From positions 36,660 to 100,659 of the forward strand of contig NZ_JAGRPF010000138.1 in NCBI RefSeq assembly GCF_020439865.1: a stretch of DNA of 64,000 nucleotides. The letters are read 5' to 3'. Below, piece after piece: positions 54,091 to 64,000 of this stretch. Under the pieces are notes generated by a model. That model was given only the letters and a program-made list of their open reading frames with translations, had not been told where the DNA came from and ran no database searches. Origin of the DNA: Prosthecobacter sp. (lineage in GTDB: Bacteria > Verrucomicrobiota > Verrucomicrobiia > Verrucomicrobiales > Verrucomicrobiaceae). Within the stretch, counting starts at the first letter, position 1. Each line of letters begins with the position of its first letter. A program made the position numbers and the translations under genes.

Positions 54091-55710
54091 TCACTTCGCC
54101 TTCGGCCGGGCCGCTTCGGCTTCCTTCATTTTGCGGTAGTCGTGTGACATCTGCTCGGCTTTGGCGCGGGCGGAGGCGTCGTAGTTCCAGAACTCCCGGA
54201 TGACGGCTTCGATTTCAGGGTAGTCGCTGCCGTCGTCGCCGACGGCTTTGCGGCGGTCGGCAAGCTGCTGCTTCAGGTCGGTGACGATCTGCGCGTAGGC
54301 AGGGTCGTCATAGACGTTCACGAGTTCTTTCGGGTCCTTTTTGAGATCGTACAACTCCCAGCCGGGCGGGGTACGCGGATACTTGTCGTCGCGGCCCATG
54401 CCGTAGTAGAAGATGAGTTTGTAGTCCTTCGTGCGCAGTCCGAGGTTCCCCGGATTGTCGTGATGATACATGTGCATCCAGTAGCGGTAGTAGGCGGCCT
54501 TTTTCCAGTCAGCAGGCTCGATGTTCGTCTCGCAGATCGCTTTGAAGCTGCGGCCCTGCATGGACTCGGGAGTTTTGACACCGGCGAAGTCGAGGAGCGT
54601 CGGCGCGAAGTCCACATTCTCGATGATGGCGCTCGTGCGCGTGCCGGCCTTGATGCCGTTCGGGTAGTGGATGATGAACGGCATGCGCTGTGACTCGTCA
54701 TACATCCAGCGTTTGTCCTGATAGTCGTGCTCGCCGAGCATCATGCCCTGATCGCTGGTGTAAACGATGATGGTGTTCTCCATGAGGCCCTCACGGCGCA
54801 AGTAGTCGAAGAAGATCGCGAGGCTGTCGTCCACGCCCTTCACGCAGCGCAGGTAGCGCTTCAAATAGTCGTTGTAGGCCGTGCGTTTGCGCTGTTCCGC
54901 CGTCGGCAGGTTTTCGTGTCCCCATTCCTTCACGTAGTTGCGACGCAGATTGCGATCGCCGATGGACGTGCCGATGTAGGGCAGCAGTTCGTCCTGATAA
55001 CCACGTGTGGCGATGGAGCCGAACGCGGGCTGCGTCCACAAGCTGTCAGGCTCGGGGATGTCGGCGTCCTTCAAGTAGTCCTCATAGCGCGCGGCATACT
55101 CGAACATGTCGTGCGGCGCCTTGTGATGATACATGAGGAAGAACGGCTTCTTCGGATCGCGCTGTGTCTTCATCCAGTCGAGCGCGATGTCCGTGATGGC
55201 ATCCGTCACATGCTGACCGTGGCGGTTGATGAGGTTCTTCGGCCAGGGCTTGTCACCGCGAACGATGAACTCGGGGTCATGATACTTGCCCTGGCCCGGC
55301 AGCACGCAGTAGTAGTCAAAAGAAGCGGGCTCCTCCTCGAGATGCCATTTGCCGATCATGGCGGTCTGATATCCCGCCTTCTTCATCTCGACGGACAAGG
55401 TCTGATTCTCCGGCTTCAGCCTGCCGCCCAGATCATAGACCTTGTTGATGTGGTTGTATTGACCAGTGAGCACGCAGGCGCGGCTCGGTGTGCAGATGGA
55501 GTTGGTGACAAAGCAGTTCTCGAAGAGCATTCCTTCCGCCGCGAGCTTGTCGAGCGTCGGCGTGGGATTCAGTTTCGCCAACCGACCTCCATACGCGCCA
55601 ATGGCCTGCGATGTGTGATCGTCGGCCATGATGTAGATGATGTTCGGCGGCGCGGCGGAGGAGAAATGTAGAATGCAGAATGACGAAAGGAGAAGGGCGA
55701 AGTGTTTCAT
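54091..55710 (-). CDS. Secreted sulfatase (S1 type)
   Basis: A 539-residue formylglycine-type sulfatase. Signal peptide (FALLLSSFCILHFSSA), metal-binding Asp pair D30/D31 in IMADDHTSQ, and the modification motif C73-T-P-S-R77 (SICTPSRACVLTGQ), whose Cys must be oxidised to formylglycine. GKWHL and SDQGMMLGEHDYQDKRW are further conserved motifs. It removes sulfate from an organic ester, probably a polysaccharide given the neighbouring GH16 gene. No formylglycine-generating enzyme is in view. The ATG at 55710 begins the signal peptide; a GTG-like upstream extension to 55737 is less likely. Confidence 0.94.
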   Translation of the reverse strand: MKHFALLLSSFCILHFSSAAPPNIIYIMADDHTSQAIGAYGGRLAKLNPTPTLDKLAAEGMLFENCFVTNSICTPSRACVLTGQYNHINKVYDLGGRLKPENQTLSVEMKKAGYQTAMIGKWHLEEEPASFDYYCVLPGQGKYHDPEFIVRGDKPWPKNLINRHGQHVTDAITDIALDWMKTQRDPKKPFFLMYHHKAPHDMFEYAARYEDYLKDADIPEPDSLWTQPAFGSIATRGYQDELLPYIGTSIGDRNLRRNYVKEWGHENLPTAEQRKRTAYNDYLKRYLRCVKGVDDSLAIFFDYLRREGLMENTIIVYTSDQGMMLGEHDYQDKRWMYDESQRMPFIIHYPNGIKAGTRTSAIIENVDFAPTLLDFAGVKTPESMQGRSFKAICETNIEPADWKKAAYYRYWMHMYHHDNPGNLGLRTKDYKLIFYYGMGRDDKYPRTPPGWELYDLKKDPKELVNVYDDPAYAQIVTDLKQQLADRRKAVGDDGSDYPEIEAVIREFWNYDASARAKAEQMSHDYRKMKEAEAARPKAK

Positions 55711-55743
55711 GATTCTGTTGGGCAGGGGAGCAACCATCTTTTA

Positions 55744-56643
55744 TCACTGAGTTTTCCGTTCCCACACGCGGATGTAGTCCACTTCCATGGAGGTGGGAAA
55801 TCCCTCCGCCGTCGCGGCCTGGGGCTGGGGCTTCATGTCCTGCCCGACCCAGCCGATGTGCGGATGGCGCAGGCCGAGCGAAAGAGTGAGGTTCATCGGC
55901 AGGTGCCAGTATTGATTCGGTTTCCTCGCGACTTCTTTGCCGTCGATATACCACACGATGCTCTCAGGCGTGACATCGCAGCCATAGACATGGAAGTCTT
56001 TGCGCGGATCCCAGGGAGCGGTCCAGGCGCTCTTGCAGAGCGCAGGGTCTGTTCCCGGCCTGACCCACTTCACATTTCCGTCTTTGTCGGCGAGTCGCAG
56101 ATGCAGGTTCATATCGATCTGATGGACGGTGTCGCGCACTTTGGTCTCGCGATTCAGTTCGTTCATTTGCAGTTCGACGAAATCGATTTCGCAATAGCGC
56201 ACCTCGCCCGTTGTGGCTTTGCCATCGCTGTAGATCCAAAACGCAGGACATGCTCCGGGGAAGAGGCTGCAACCTTTGATCCGTGCCTCGTAGTAGCCAT
56301 AAGTCCGCTTCAGCTTGGAACGGAAAATGCCGGACGTGTAAAACAGAGGCTGGCCGTTCTTTCGAGTGTGCTCCTCGTAGTCCATGCGCAGAATCAGTTT
56401 CCCGTCTTTCTGAACCACATTTTTCTCATCCCAGGTCCACGGCCCCCAGCTTGCGACCTTCGTGGTCCACTTCCGGGCATCGACTTCTGCTCCGTCGAAC
56501 TCGTCAGAAAACGCAGGCTTAGGCACCCATGGGCCGGTCTGACCGAGCGGCCCTGACGCGTTTGATTGAACCGGGTCTGCACGAAGTATTGCCAGAGTGG
56601 CGAAAAGGAGGAGACTTATGCGTGAGAGAGGGGCAGTGTTCAT
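55744..56643 (-). CDS. Secreted GH16-family glycoside hydrolase
   Basis: A 299-residue enzyme of glycoside hydrolase family 16, which cuts beta-1,3/1,4-linked glucans or galactans (laminarin, agar, porphyran, carrageenan). Signal peptide, then FSDEFDGAEVDARKW and the catalytic motif E152-I-D-F-V-E157 (CEIDFVELQ): nucleophile E152, helper D154, acid/base E157. Other family motifs: GIFRSKLKRTYGYYEAR, FPGACPAFWIYSDG and HVYGCDVTPESIVWYIDGKE. The substrate cannot be set from sequence, but with a sulfatase 33 bases downstream a sulfated galactan is a reasonable guess. No carbohydrate-binding module is attached. Confidence 0.93.
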   Translation of the reverse strand: MNTAPLSRISLLLFATLAILRADPVQSNASGPLGQTGPWVPKPAFSDEFDGAEVDARKWTTKVASWGPWTWDEKNVVQKDGKLILRMDYEEHTRKNGQPLFYTSGIFRSKLKRTYGYYEARIKGCSLFPGACPAFWIYSDGKATTGEVRYCEIDFVELQMNELNRETKVRDTVHQIDMNLHLRLADKDGNVKWVRPGTDPALCKSAWTAPWDPRKDFHVYGCDVTPESIVWYIDGKEVARKPNQYWHLPMNLTLSLGLRHPHIGWVGQDMKPQPQAATAEGFPTSMEVDYIRVWERKTQ

Positions 56644-56670
56644 GATTGGAAGAATGAAGCCGGGGACAAC

Positions 56671-58068
<1,398 letters not shown>

Positions 58069-58082
58069 GTCGGAGAAGTCGG

Positions 58083-60881
58083 TTAGTAAATGTGCATGAA
58101 CTCATGCGAGTTGAAGAGCGCCAGGCACAGATCCGCGAGGGCGCGGGTGCCGGGAGCGACATCGGCGGCCTTGGTGTCCGGGACGTACTTCTCGTAGGCA
58201 GGAAGAATCTCCTCGTAGTCGAAGGGTTGGCCGGAAAACTCCTCGACGAGCGAGCGCGTGATCTGCGTCGGGTAAGTGACGGGTTTTGGCGTCGTGCCGT
58301 CGTGGTAGGCGCGCATCTGAATCACATAGCCAGCCATTTTTTCCCGCTCTGCGATGGTGGGAGCGCGACCAAAGGTGAGTTCGAAGGCGCGGTCGATCTG
58401 CTGCTCGAGTGTTTTGGCTTCCTTCTCGAGCCGAACGGCGAACGCGATGGAGCGGTCGGTCACAAGGTCGCTGTTCATCATCGTGAAGGCCTGCGGCGAG
58501 ACGGAGGCGGCATCGCGCATTTCGCAGGAGTCGTTCGGCATCGGCTGATTGAAGACTTCGAGGAAGGGATCGGCCTGGCCGCGGACGCGATACACATAGA
58601 TGCTGCGGCGGTTCCGCTGCTCTGGCGTGCGCGATGGCTGGTAGGCGGGGGCGAGCGAGAACTGAATCATGCGGGGTTGCAGCGCCACCTCCATATTCAT
58701 TTCCGGCATCGCCGGCAGCCCTCCGAGCTTCGGATTCAATTCGCCGGTGATCGCGAGCATCGCATCGCGGATTTCTTCGGCGGTGAGCCGGCGCACCGGA
58801 TAGTGAGCAAAGAGATCGTTGTTTGGGTCCTCGTTGAGCAGTTTCTCATTCTGCGGATGGAGAGTGCTCTGCTGATAGGTCTGCGACGAGATGATCATCC
58901 GATGCAGGCGCTTGATCTTCCAGCCATGCTCCACGAAATCGGCGGCCAGCCAGTCGAGGAGTTTGGGATGCGTGGGCTTGGCACCTTTGACGCCGAAGCT
59001 GTTCGGGTTTCCTGCGATCGGCTTGCCAAAGTGATGCTGCCAGATGCGGTTCACGATGGCGCGTGCGGTGAGCGGATTCTGCGGATGCACGATCCACTTC
59101 GCCAGTGCAAGCCGGCGACCGCTGAGCTCTTCGGAAATGAGGTAGGGATCAGTCTCGATCGAACCCACGGGAACGCGCAGCGCACTGAGCACGCCCGGAC
59201 CAACTTCTTCGCCGGGAGCTTCGAGCGAGCCACCGGTGAGGATATGACTCTGCGGTTTCCAGTTCGCTTGAACCTTGTCCGGCATGCGCAACTTCCGTGC
59301 GTTCAGGAACTTTGGATCGGGGCCATTGTAAACGCTCTGCACCATCGGCTCGTAACGTTCCAGCCGGCGTGTCCAGATCCACACGTCCTGCTCGCGCACC
59401 TTGAGCTGTCCCTGCTCCTCGATGCTGAGGCCGACATGGCGGATGGGCTTCATCTCATCCGGATCGTCCTTCCGGTCGGCCTCGTTTTTGTAGGGCAGCT
59501 TGTTCTCCGCATACCAGTTCCTCGCAGCGGTTTCGCGCTTGTTCACGAGCTTGGCTTCCTCCGCCTTGGCGAAGTCGAGCAGGCGCTGCACATGGGCGCG
59601 GCCTTCGTCGAATCCCTCACAGTTTTCCTCGGGCATGAAGTCCGCGGGACGTTCGGCGATCTGCGTGCCAGCGAAGGTCGCGTAGATGCGGTAGTAGTCC
59701 TTTGTCGGCAGCGGATCGAACTTGTGATCGTGACATTTGAAGCACCGCATCGTCGTGGCGAGGAAGGTCTGGCCGACGGAGTTGACGACGTCGTCGAGGT
59801 AGAGCTGCCGGGCTTCATTGTTCTTCACCATCGCCGGATCCCAGGGGCCCATGCGCAGGAAGCTGGTGGCGATCAATTGTTCTGAGTTCTTGGTTCCTGG
59901 TTCTTGGTTGGCTGCGAGTTCGTCGCCAGCGATCTGTTCCATCACGAACTGGTCGTACGGCTTGTCGTTGTTGAAGGCACGTATGACGTAGTCGCGGTAG
60001 CGCCAGGCATTCGACCGTTCGTAGTCGTTCGACATGCCGCCGGTGTCGGCGTAGCGCGCGACATCGAGCCAGTGCTGTGCCCAGCGCTCACCGTAATGTG
60101 GTGAAGCGAGCAGACGGTCCGTCAGTTCCGCGATCGCAGACGAAGCATTCGCCGCGTGGGTTTTGACAAAGGCTTCCACTTCTTCCGGTGTCGGTGGCAG
60201 TCCGATCAGATCAAAGCTGATACGCCGGATTAGGCTCCGGGCATCGGCAGGTGGCGCGGGCTCGACCTTGGCAGCCGCAAGTTTCTCGCGAATGAGGTGA
60301 TCGATGGCGTTCTCGTTTGGCTTGAGGTCAAGTTGCGGCTTCACGACCGGCTGGAATGCCCACACATCCTCCGGTTTGTAGCGTCGTGTCGTCCACTCAC
60401 CCGACAGACCGCCCGATGTTTTGAGGATAACGCCTTCGTCGGTCACCTTGCGTTTGGCTTCGGCCACGCGAATGGCCTCCTGCCTTGCCTCATCGGGCCA
60501 GGGAGCACCTGCTTGAATCCATTCTTCGAGGTATTGAATCTGCTCCTTCGTCAGCCGGTCATTCTCCTTCGGCGGCATCTCATAGTCCTCATCCAGCCAG
60601 CGCACGCTGGTCATGATAAAGCTCTTCTTCGCGTCGCCCGGCACGAGCACGTCACTCTTCGTCTCGCCGCCCTTGAGCAGATCGTCGCGGGTCAGTGTCT
60701 TGAACTCGCCTTTGATCTTCTCCGTGTCGCCGCCATGGCAGCCGTCGCATTTTTCTTTGAGCAGAGGACCAACCTTGAGGGTGAACAGGCGTTCAGCATT
60801 CGTGGGGTCAGCTGCTGCGACGTGAATCGTGCTCAATGCGAGGAGCACGAGAAGCAATGAGCCAGGCTTAGGGTCTTCCAT
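58083..60881 (-). CDS. PSCyt1-DUF1549-DUF1553 cytochrome c-type exported protein (second copy)
   Basis: A 932-residue exported redox-type protein. Signal peptide after a short basic start (LLLVLLALSTIHVAA), a haem motif C45-D-G-C48-H (KCDGCHGGDTE) in the planctomycete cytochrome domain, DUF1549 (SFDLIGLPPTPEEVEAF, YGERWAQHWLDVARYADTGG) with a second CxxCH (MRCFKCHDHKFDP), and a C-terminal DUF1553 (NPLTARAIVNRIWQHHFGKP). The ATG at 60881 is preferred to the frame start at 60941 since it begins the signal peptide; it overlaps the FecR/LamG gene's end by 14 bases, so the two are co-transcribed. Confidence 0.93.
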   Translation of the reverse strand: MEDPKPGSLLLVLLALSTIHVAAADPTNAERLFTLKVGPLLKEKCDGCHGGDTEKIKGEFKTLTRDDLLKGGETKSDVLVPGDAKKSFIMTSVRWLDEDYEMPPKENDRLTKEQIQYLEEWIQAGAPWPDEARQEAIRVAEAKRKVTDEGVILKTSGGLSGEWTTRRYKPEDVWAFQPVVKPQLDLKPNENAIDHLIREKLAAAKVEPAPPADARSLIRRISFDLIGLPPTPEEVEAFVKTHAANASSAIAELTDRLLASPHYGERWAQHWLDVARYADTGGMSNDYERSNAWRYRDYVIRAFNNDKPYDQFVMEQIAGDELAANQEPGTKNSEQLIATSFLRMGPWDPAMVKNNEARQLYLDDVVNSVGQTFLATTMRCFKCHDHKFDPLPTKDYYRIYATFAGTQIAERPADFMPEENCEGFDEGRAHVQRLLDFAKAEEAKLVNKRETAARNWYAENKLPYKNEADRKDDPDEMKPIRHVGLSIEEQGQLKVREQDVWIWTRRLERYEPMVQSVYNGPDPKFLNARKLRMPDKVQANWKPQSHILTGGSLEAPGEEVGPGVLSALRVPVGSIETDPYLISEELSGRRLALAKWIVHPQNPLTARAIVNRIWQHHFGKPIAGNPNSFGVKGAKPTHPKLLDWLAADFVEHGWKIKRLHRMIISSQTYQQSTLHPQNEKLLNEDPNNDLFAHYPVRRLTAEEIRDAMLAITGELNPKLGGLPAMPEMNMEVALQPRMIQFSLAPAYQPSRTPEQRNRRSIYVYRVRGQADPFLEVFNQPMPNDSCEMRDAASVSPQAFTMMNSDLVTDRSIAFAVRLEKEAKTLEQQIDRAFELTFGRAPTIAEREKMAGYVIQMRAYHDGTTPKPVTYPTQITRSLVEEFSGQPFDYEEILPAYEKYVPDTKAADVAPGTRALADLCLALFNSHEFMHIY

Positions 60882-62460
60882 GTTCGTAAATGTCGGCGAT
60901 TTCCTTCGTGGTAAGTGCTGCATCGAACAGCGCGAACTCATCCATGCTGCCGTTGAGATTGCGCACGGCGAACTCGGGACCTTTGCGGTAGGCGGGTTCG
61001 CTCCAGTTGCCGATCGAGGCGGCGCCGATGTGGACTGTTTCCACCAGATACTCGTCGGGGATTGCCTCGCTGTGGATGGCTTTGCCGTTGAGGTAATGGT
61101 TCACGCGTTTGGTTTCGACGTCATACACGACCGCCAGCATCATCCATTGCCCGCTCAGTGCAGCATTCCAGAACGGCGGCGAGTAGAAGTTGTGTTTGTC
61201 GGGCCTGCGACCGGCCTTGTCTTGCGTTTCGAATTTCTTCACCGAGAAAAACAGCCGTCCGTCATTCGTGATCTGCCAGTGCGGCTCGCCCAAGTCGTGG
61301 CCGTCGGTCAGAAACAGCGAATTGAAGAGACGGTCGAGGCTGTTGATCTTCACCCAGGTGAACATCGTGAGCGACGCATGCTCGCCCGGCACATTTACTC
61401 GCACGCGGCTGCCTGTCGGGCTGAAATCCAGCGCTGCGCCGGACCTGCCCCAGCGATCTTCCACGCGGGCCGCGGCGACGATCGCGGCTTCGCTGACCAT
61501 GCTCGCATCATTGGTCGCTTCATTGGGTAGCCGGCGTGTTTCGGTCGATCCCATCTGATAGTAGGCCACCAGCCGCGGATCGCGCCGCAGATTGTCGCTG
61601 AAGCGCTGCCAGTTTTCGTGACGTGCCTTGCGTGTGGCGGCGAGTTTCTCGTTCATCTCGGCGATGCCGATAAATTTAGCGGAATCGGCGGTCAGGTCGG
61701 CGCCTTTGCCGTCGGTACCCCAGCGCAGTGCTTCGCCTTTCTCCATGCGACGCATTGCTTTGCTGCGAGGATGCCATTCGACCTCGCCATCCAGCACATG
61801 CACCTCGGATTGCTTGTCGGAGATGTTCAGCGCGAACTCGGTGCCGAGGTCCACCACTTCGCCTTCGGCAGTGTGAATGCGGAAACCATGCGCGGGCTCC
61901 GGCACGCGGGCGCGCACCTTGCCGCGAGTCACGCTCATCTCCATGGGCGACACGATCTCAAACTCAGCCGTTCCTTCCACGATGACCGTCACACCGCTGA
62001 ACAATTCGATCTGCGCCACGCCCGAAGCGAGACTCAGCGAACCCGCAGGCAGCAGCGCGCCATCCGCGAGCGACGTTTGATTTGCCCAAACCGCGTCAGC
62101 CTGACCTGCGAGCACCGCAAAGCCACTGGCCTTCTGCTCGGTGGGAACGCTGGCGACGGAGTTGTCCCGGCGCGACTTCAGCAACACGCCCGTGACGGCG
62201 AGCAAAGCCACGATTGTCGCAGCCATCGCAGCAAATGCAGGAATCCAACGCCGCGACGATAATTGCACGGGCTTACGCATCGTTGGCGATGGCGCATTCG
62301 CCGCTGTGGTGAGCATCGCCGACAGTGTGAGCCGGTCGTAGTAGGCCTGGCGGGCTTCTTTATCGACGGAGAACTCGGCCTCAAGCCGCACGAAGTCCGC
62401 CTCGCTGATGTCGCCTTCGATCAAGGAATCGATGAGCTGATTGCGTTCCTGATGGTTCAT
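60868..62460 (-). CDS. FecR-type membrane protein with extracytoplasmic LamG domain (putative anti-sigma factor)
   Basis: A 530-residue protein. Residues 1-60 (LIDSLIEGDISEADFVRLEA) are a short cytoplasmic part like other FecR-type anti-sigma proteins. One membrane segment lies near 75-95 (AFAAMAATIVALLAVTGVLL). A FecR domain follows (LFSGVTVIVEGTAEFEIVSP, GFRIHTAEGEVVDLGTEFAL, HVLDGEVEW), then a LamG/concanavalin domain from about 295 to the end (GRSGAALDFSPTGSRVRVNV, LTMFTWVKI). The arrangement suggests that a carbohydrate bound outside changes the cytoplasmic part and frees the sigma factor encoded by the overlapping gene (ATGA). The partnership is inferred from position. Confidence 0.87.
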   Translation of the reverse strand: MNHQERNQLIDSLIEGDISEADFVRLEAEFSVDKEARQAYYDRLTLSAMLTTAANAPSPTMRKPVQLSSRRWIPAFAAMAATIVALLAVTGVLLKSRRDNSVASVPTEQKASGFAVLAGQADAVWANQTSLADGALLPAGSLSLASGVAQIELFSGVTVIVEGTAEFEIVSPMEMSVTRGKVRARVPEPAHGFRIHTAEGEVVDLGTEFALNISDKQSEVHVLDGEVEWHPRSKAMRRMEKGEALRWGTDGKGADLTADSAKFIGIAEMNEKLAATRKARHENWQRFSDNLRRDPRLVAYYQMGSTETRRLPNEATNDASMVSEAAIVAAARVEDRWGRSGAALDFSPTGSRVRVNVPGEHASLTMFTWVKINSLDRLFNSLFLTDGHDLGEPHWQITNDGRLFFSVKKFETQDKAGRRPDKHNFYSPPFWNAALSGQWMMLAVVYDVETKRVNHYLNGKAIHSEAIPDEYLVETVHIGAASIGNWSEPAYRKGPEFAVRNLNGSMDEFALFDAALTTKEIADIYEHGRP

Positions 62461-62993
62461 GGCCGGGCCTCCGTCGTTCCAAGTTGTTTCTCGATGCAGC
62501 CGAGCAAGGCGTTGCGCAGCCGGTGCAGCGACACCTTCAGGCCGCCGACGCTCCGGCCCATGCGCTCCGCGAAGTCATCCAGCGTTCCTGCCGTCGCGGT
62601 GTAGCGATGCAGCAGCAGCTCGCGATCCTGCTGGCGAAGCTTTTCCAGACAGCCCTTCAGCGCCTCATGCCGACGCTCTGTGTCATCATCTCGCTCCGCG
62701 AGGTCTTCGGCGAAGATTTGCTCGAGTTCCTCACCGAACACCAGCCGCGAATCCCGTGCCTGCTGCTTGCGATAGTTCAGCACCTCGTAGCGCGCCACGC
62801 TGAACGCCCAGGCCTTGAAGTTCGTCCCGAGCGTGAAATCCTCTCGCTTCTTCCACAGCGTTGCATTCGCCTGCTGCACCACATCATGCGCCGACGAGTC
62901 CCCCGGCAGCAACGACTGAACATAGAGCCGCAACGGCATCTGGATGTCGGTTAACTGCGCGACAAAGGCGCTCTCGTTGGAAGGTTCGGACAT
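62457..62993 (-). CDS. ECF-type sigma factor (Planctomycetes/Verrucomicrobia group)
   Basis: A 178-residue sigma-70-family factor with regions 2 and 4 only. Region 2: LYVQSLLPGDSSAHDVVQQA and FKAWAFSVARYEVLNYRKQ; region 4: CLEKLRQQDRELLLHRYTA and DDFAERMGRSVGGLKVSLHR. The LWKKREDF and GTNFKAWAF form is characteristic of the sigma group found beside FecR/LamG and DUF1553/DUF1501 genes in Verrucomicrobia and Planctomycetes. It is the first gene of the ten-gene cluster and shares an ATGA overlap with the FecR/LamG gene. It probably directs transcription of the cluster. An inverted repeat lies just upstream (63004-63033). Confidence 0.92.
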   Translation of the reverse strand: MSEPSNESAFVAQLTDIQMPLRLYVQSLLPGDSSAHDVVQQANATLWKKREDFTLGTNFKAWAFSVARYEVLNYRKQQARDSRLVFGEELEQIFAEDLAERDDDTERRHEALKGCLEKLRQQDRELLLHRYTATAGTLDDFAERMGRSVGGLKVSLHRLRNALLGCIEKQLGTTEARP

Positions 62994-63115
62994 GGCGGGA
63001 ACATAACCAAATGCCCCGTTGGCAGAAAGGTTAACATCCCCGGGAATAATTCACCCGTCATGCAGTCGTCGGAAAACTTGGGCAAGGTGGCCGTCGATCC
63101 GTCGTTACCACGGCC

Positions 63116-64000
63116 ATGAACCGCCACCCCCGCCGCCAGTTTCTCAAGACCGCCGCCCTCACCGCCTTCGCCGGACCGAACATTATTCGAGCAGCTGATT
63201 CGAAACAGAAAATCCGCGTCGCCTGCGTCGGCATCGGGCAGATGGGGAATGGCGCGGTGAGCGGATCGCGCGATGAGGAGATCGTGGCGTTTTGCGATGT
63301 GGACTGGCGCGAACTCGGCGGGCGCAGCGCGGCTGAGATCGCGAAGAAGCATCCCAAGGTGCCAAAGTTCACCGACTTCCGCGAGATGCTCGACAAAAAG
63401 GGCAGTGAGATCGATGCGGTGCTCGTGTCCACGCCGGATCACATCCATTTCCCGGCCGCCATGGCGGCGATGGAGGCGAAGAAGCACCTCTTTGTGCAGA
63501 AGCCGCTCGCGCATAACATCTGGCAGGTGCGCACGCTGCAAAAGGCCGCGAAGAAATACGGCGTGCAGACGGTGATGGGCAACCAGGGCCACTGCTGGGA
63601 GGGCATCCGCCTCGTGAAGGAATGGTTCGAAGCCGGTGTGCTCGGCGAGGTGAAGGAGGTGCACTGCTGGACGGATCGCCCCAAGGGCAAAGTCGGTTTC
63701 ATCAATCCTCCGCCCACGCAGGCTGCGAAGACGGCGCCCGTGCCGGAAGGTCTCTCATGGGATCTGTGGCAGGGGCCGGTGGCGCCACGCGACTACAGTC
63801 CGGAATATCTGCCGCAGTTCTGGCGTGGCTGGTGGGATTACGGTTGCGGAGGCCTGGGCGATATCGGCTGCCACTGCCTCGACGCGCCCTTCTGGGCGCT
63901 GCAACTCGGCATGCCGGAGAAGGTGGAAGTCGTGGAGCAGGAGAAGTGGGAGAACCGCGCCTACACCGCCCCGGCATCGCACATCATCTTCCATTTCGCC
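63116..64000 (+). CDS. Tat-exported Gfo/Idh/MocA-family oxidoreductase (partial, runs off right edge)
   Basis: The first 295 residues of an NAD(P)-dependent sugar/inositol dehydrogenase-type protein. A Tat signal (RRQFLKTAALTAFAGPNIIR) is followed by the Rossmann motif RVACVGIGQMGNGA, and by STPDHIHFPAAMAAMEA and VQKPLAHNIWQV, the EKP-type loop here VQKP. GNQGHCWEGIRLVKEWF and QFWRGWWDYGCGGLGDIGCH are typical of the Tat-exported subgroup in Planctomycetes and Verrucomicrobia. Substrates are probably sugars. Divergent from the ECF sigma gene across 122 bases. The C-terminus is missing. Confidence 0.92.
   Translation, partial: MNRHPRRQFLKTAALTAFAGPNIIRAADSKQKIRVACVGIGQMGNGAVSGSRDEEIVAFCDVDWRELGGRSAAEIAKKHPKVPKFTDFREMLDKKGSEIDAVLVSTPDHIHFPAAMAAMEAKKHLFVQKPLAHNIWQVRTLQKAAKKYGVQTVMGNQGHCWEGIRLVKEWFEAGVLGEVKEVHCWTDRPKGKVGFINPPPTQAAKTAPVPEGLSWDLWQGPVAPRDYSPEYLPQFWRGWWDYGCGGLGDIGCHCLDAPFWALQLGMPEKVEVVEQEKWENRAYTAPASHIIFHFA

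Noticed and set aside
58092..59885. 597-codon plus-strand frame opposite the DUF1553 gene
   Set aside because: No start context or domain; the opposite strand has CxxCH, DUF1549 and DUF1553 motifs in frame.

Overview
The window looks like a chromosomal segment of a Verrucomicrobiota bacterium, probably of the Prosthecobacter/Verrucomicrobium group. The grounds are the high G+C content, several secreted DUF1501/DUF1549/DUF1553/DUF1552/DUF1592 proteins with c-type haem motifs (families typical of Planctomycetes and Verrucomicrobia), a giant autotransporter-repeat protein ending in a PEP-CTERM signal, an ECF sigma factor paired with a FecR/LamG protein, and a lexA gene preceded by TGTTC-N4-GAACA boxes. 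No rRNA, tRNA, insertion sequence, prophage or CRISPR array was found. The call rests on gene families only; no marker gene was compared.

Left part (1-23 kb), mostly single genes or short operons: two FHA proteins flank a lysozyme-like lipoprotein; then a small secreted protein, an acid-phosphatase-like metallophosphoesterase, a DinG-type helicase, a glutamate dehydrogenase-family enzyme, and a deoC - aldehyde dehydrogenase - (low-GC inserted gene) - truncated aldehyde dehydrogenase row that resembles a split ALDH16. After these come an M32 carboxypeptidase, lexA, a TPR protein plus BioF-like synthase, a metzincin-like secreted protein, two related outer-membrane porin-like proteins, a dihydroxy-acid dehydratase, and an MscS-family channel.

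Middle part (22.4-46.4 kb): a minus-strand set (DUF1549/DUF1553 cytochrome-type protein, DUF1501 protein, a 147-residue protein resembling archaeal CTP-dependent riboflavin kinase, alpha/beta hydrolase) whose first three genes overlap by 4 bases. Next is the roughly 3900-residue autotransporter-repeat/PEP-CTERM protein, transcribed divergently from a PAS histidine kinase and LuxR-type regulator with a perfect palindrome between them. A second deoC, a PhoPQ-related hydrolase and a secreted protein of unknown function follow.

Right part (46.4-64 kb): a peroxiredoxin, then a tightly packed minus-strand cluster read from 62993 down to 47143: ECF sigma factor, FecR/LamG protein, DUF1549/DUF1553, DUF1501, GH16 glycosidase, sulfatase, DUF1080-like lectin-fold protein, DUF1592, DUF1552, DUF1592. 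Together these look like a sigma/anti-sigma controlled locus for sensing and breaking down a sulfated polysaccharide. A Tat-exported Gfo/Idh/MocA oxidoreductase starts divergently and runs off the right edge.

The items most worth a second look are the RibK-like protein coupled to the exported cytochrome-type pair, the split ALDH16-like pair interrupted by a low-GC gene, and the ECF-controlled GH16/sulfatase/cytochrome cluster.
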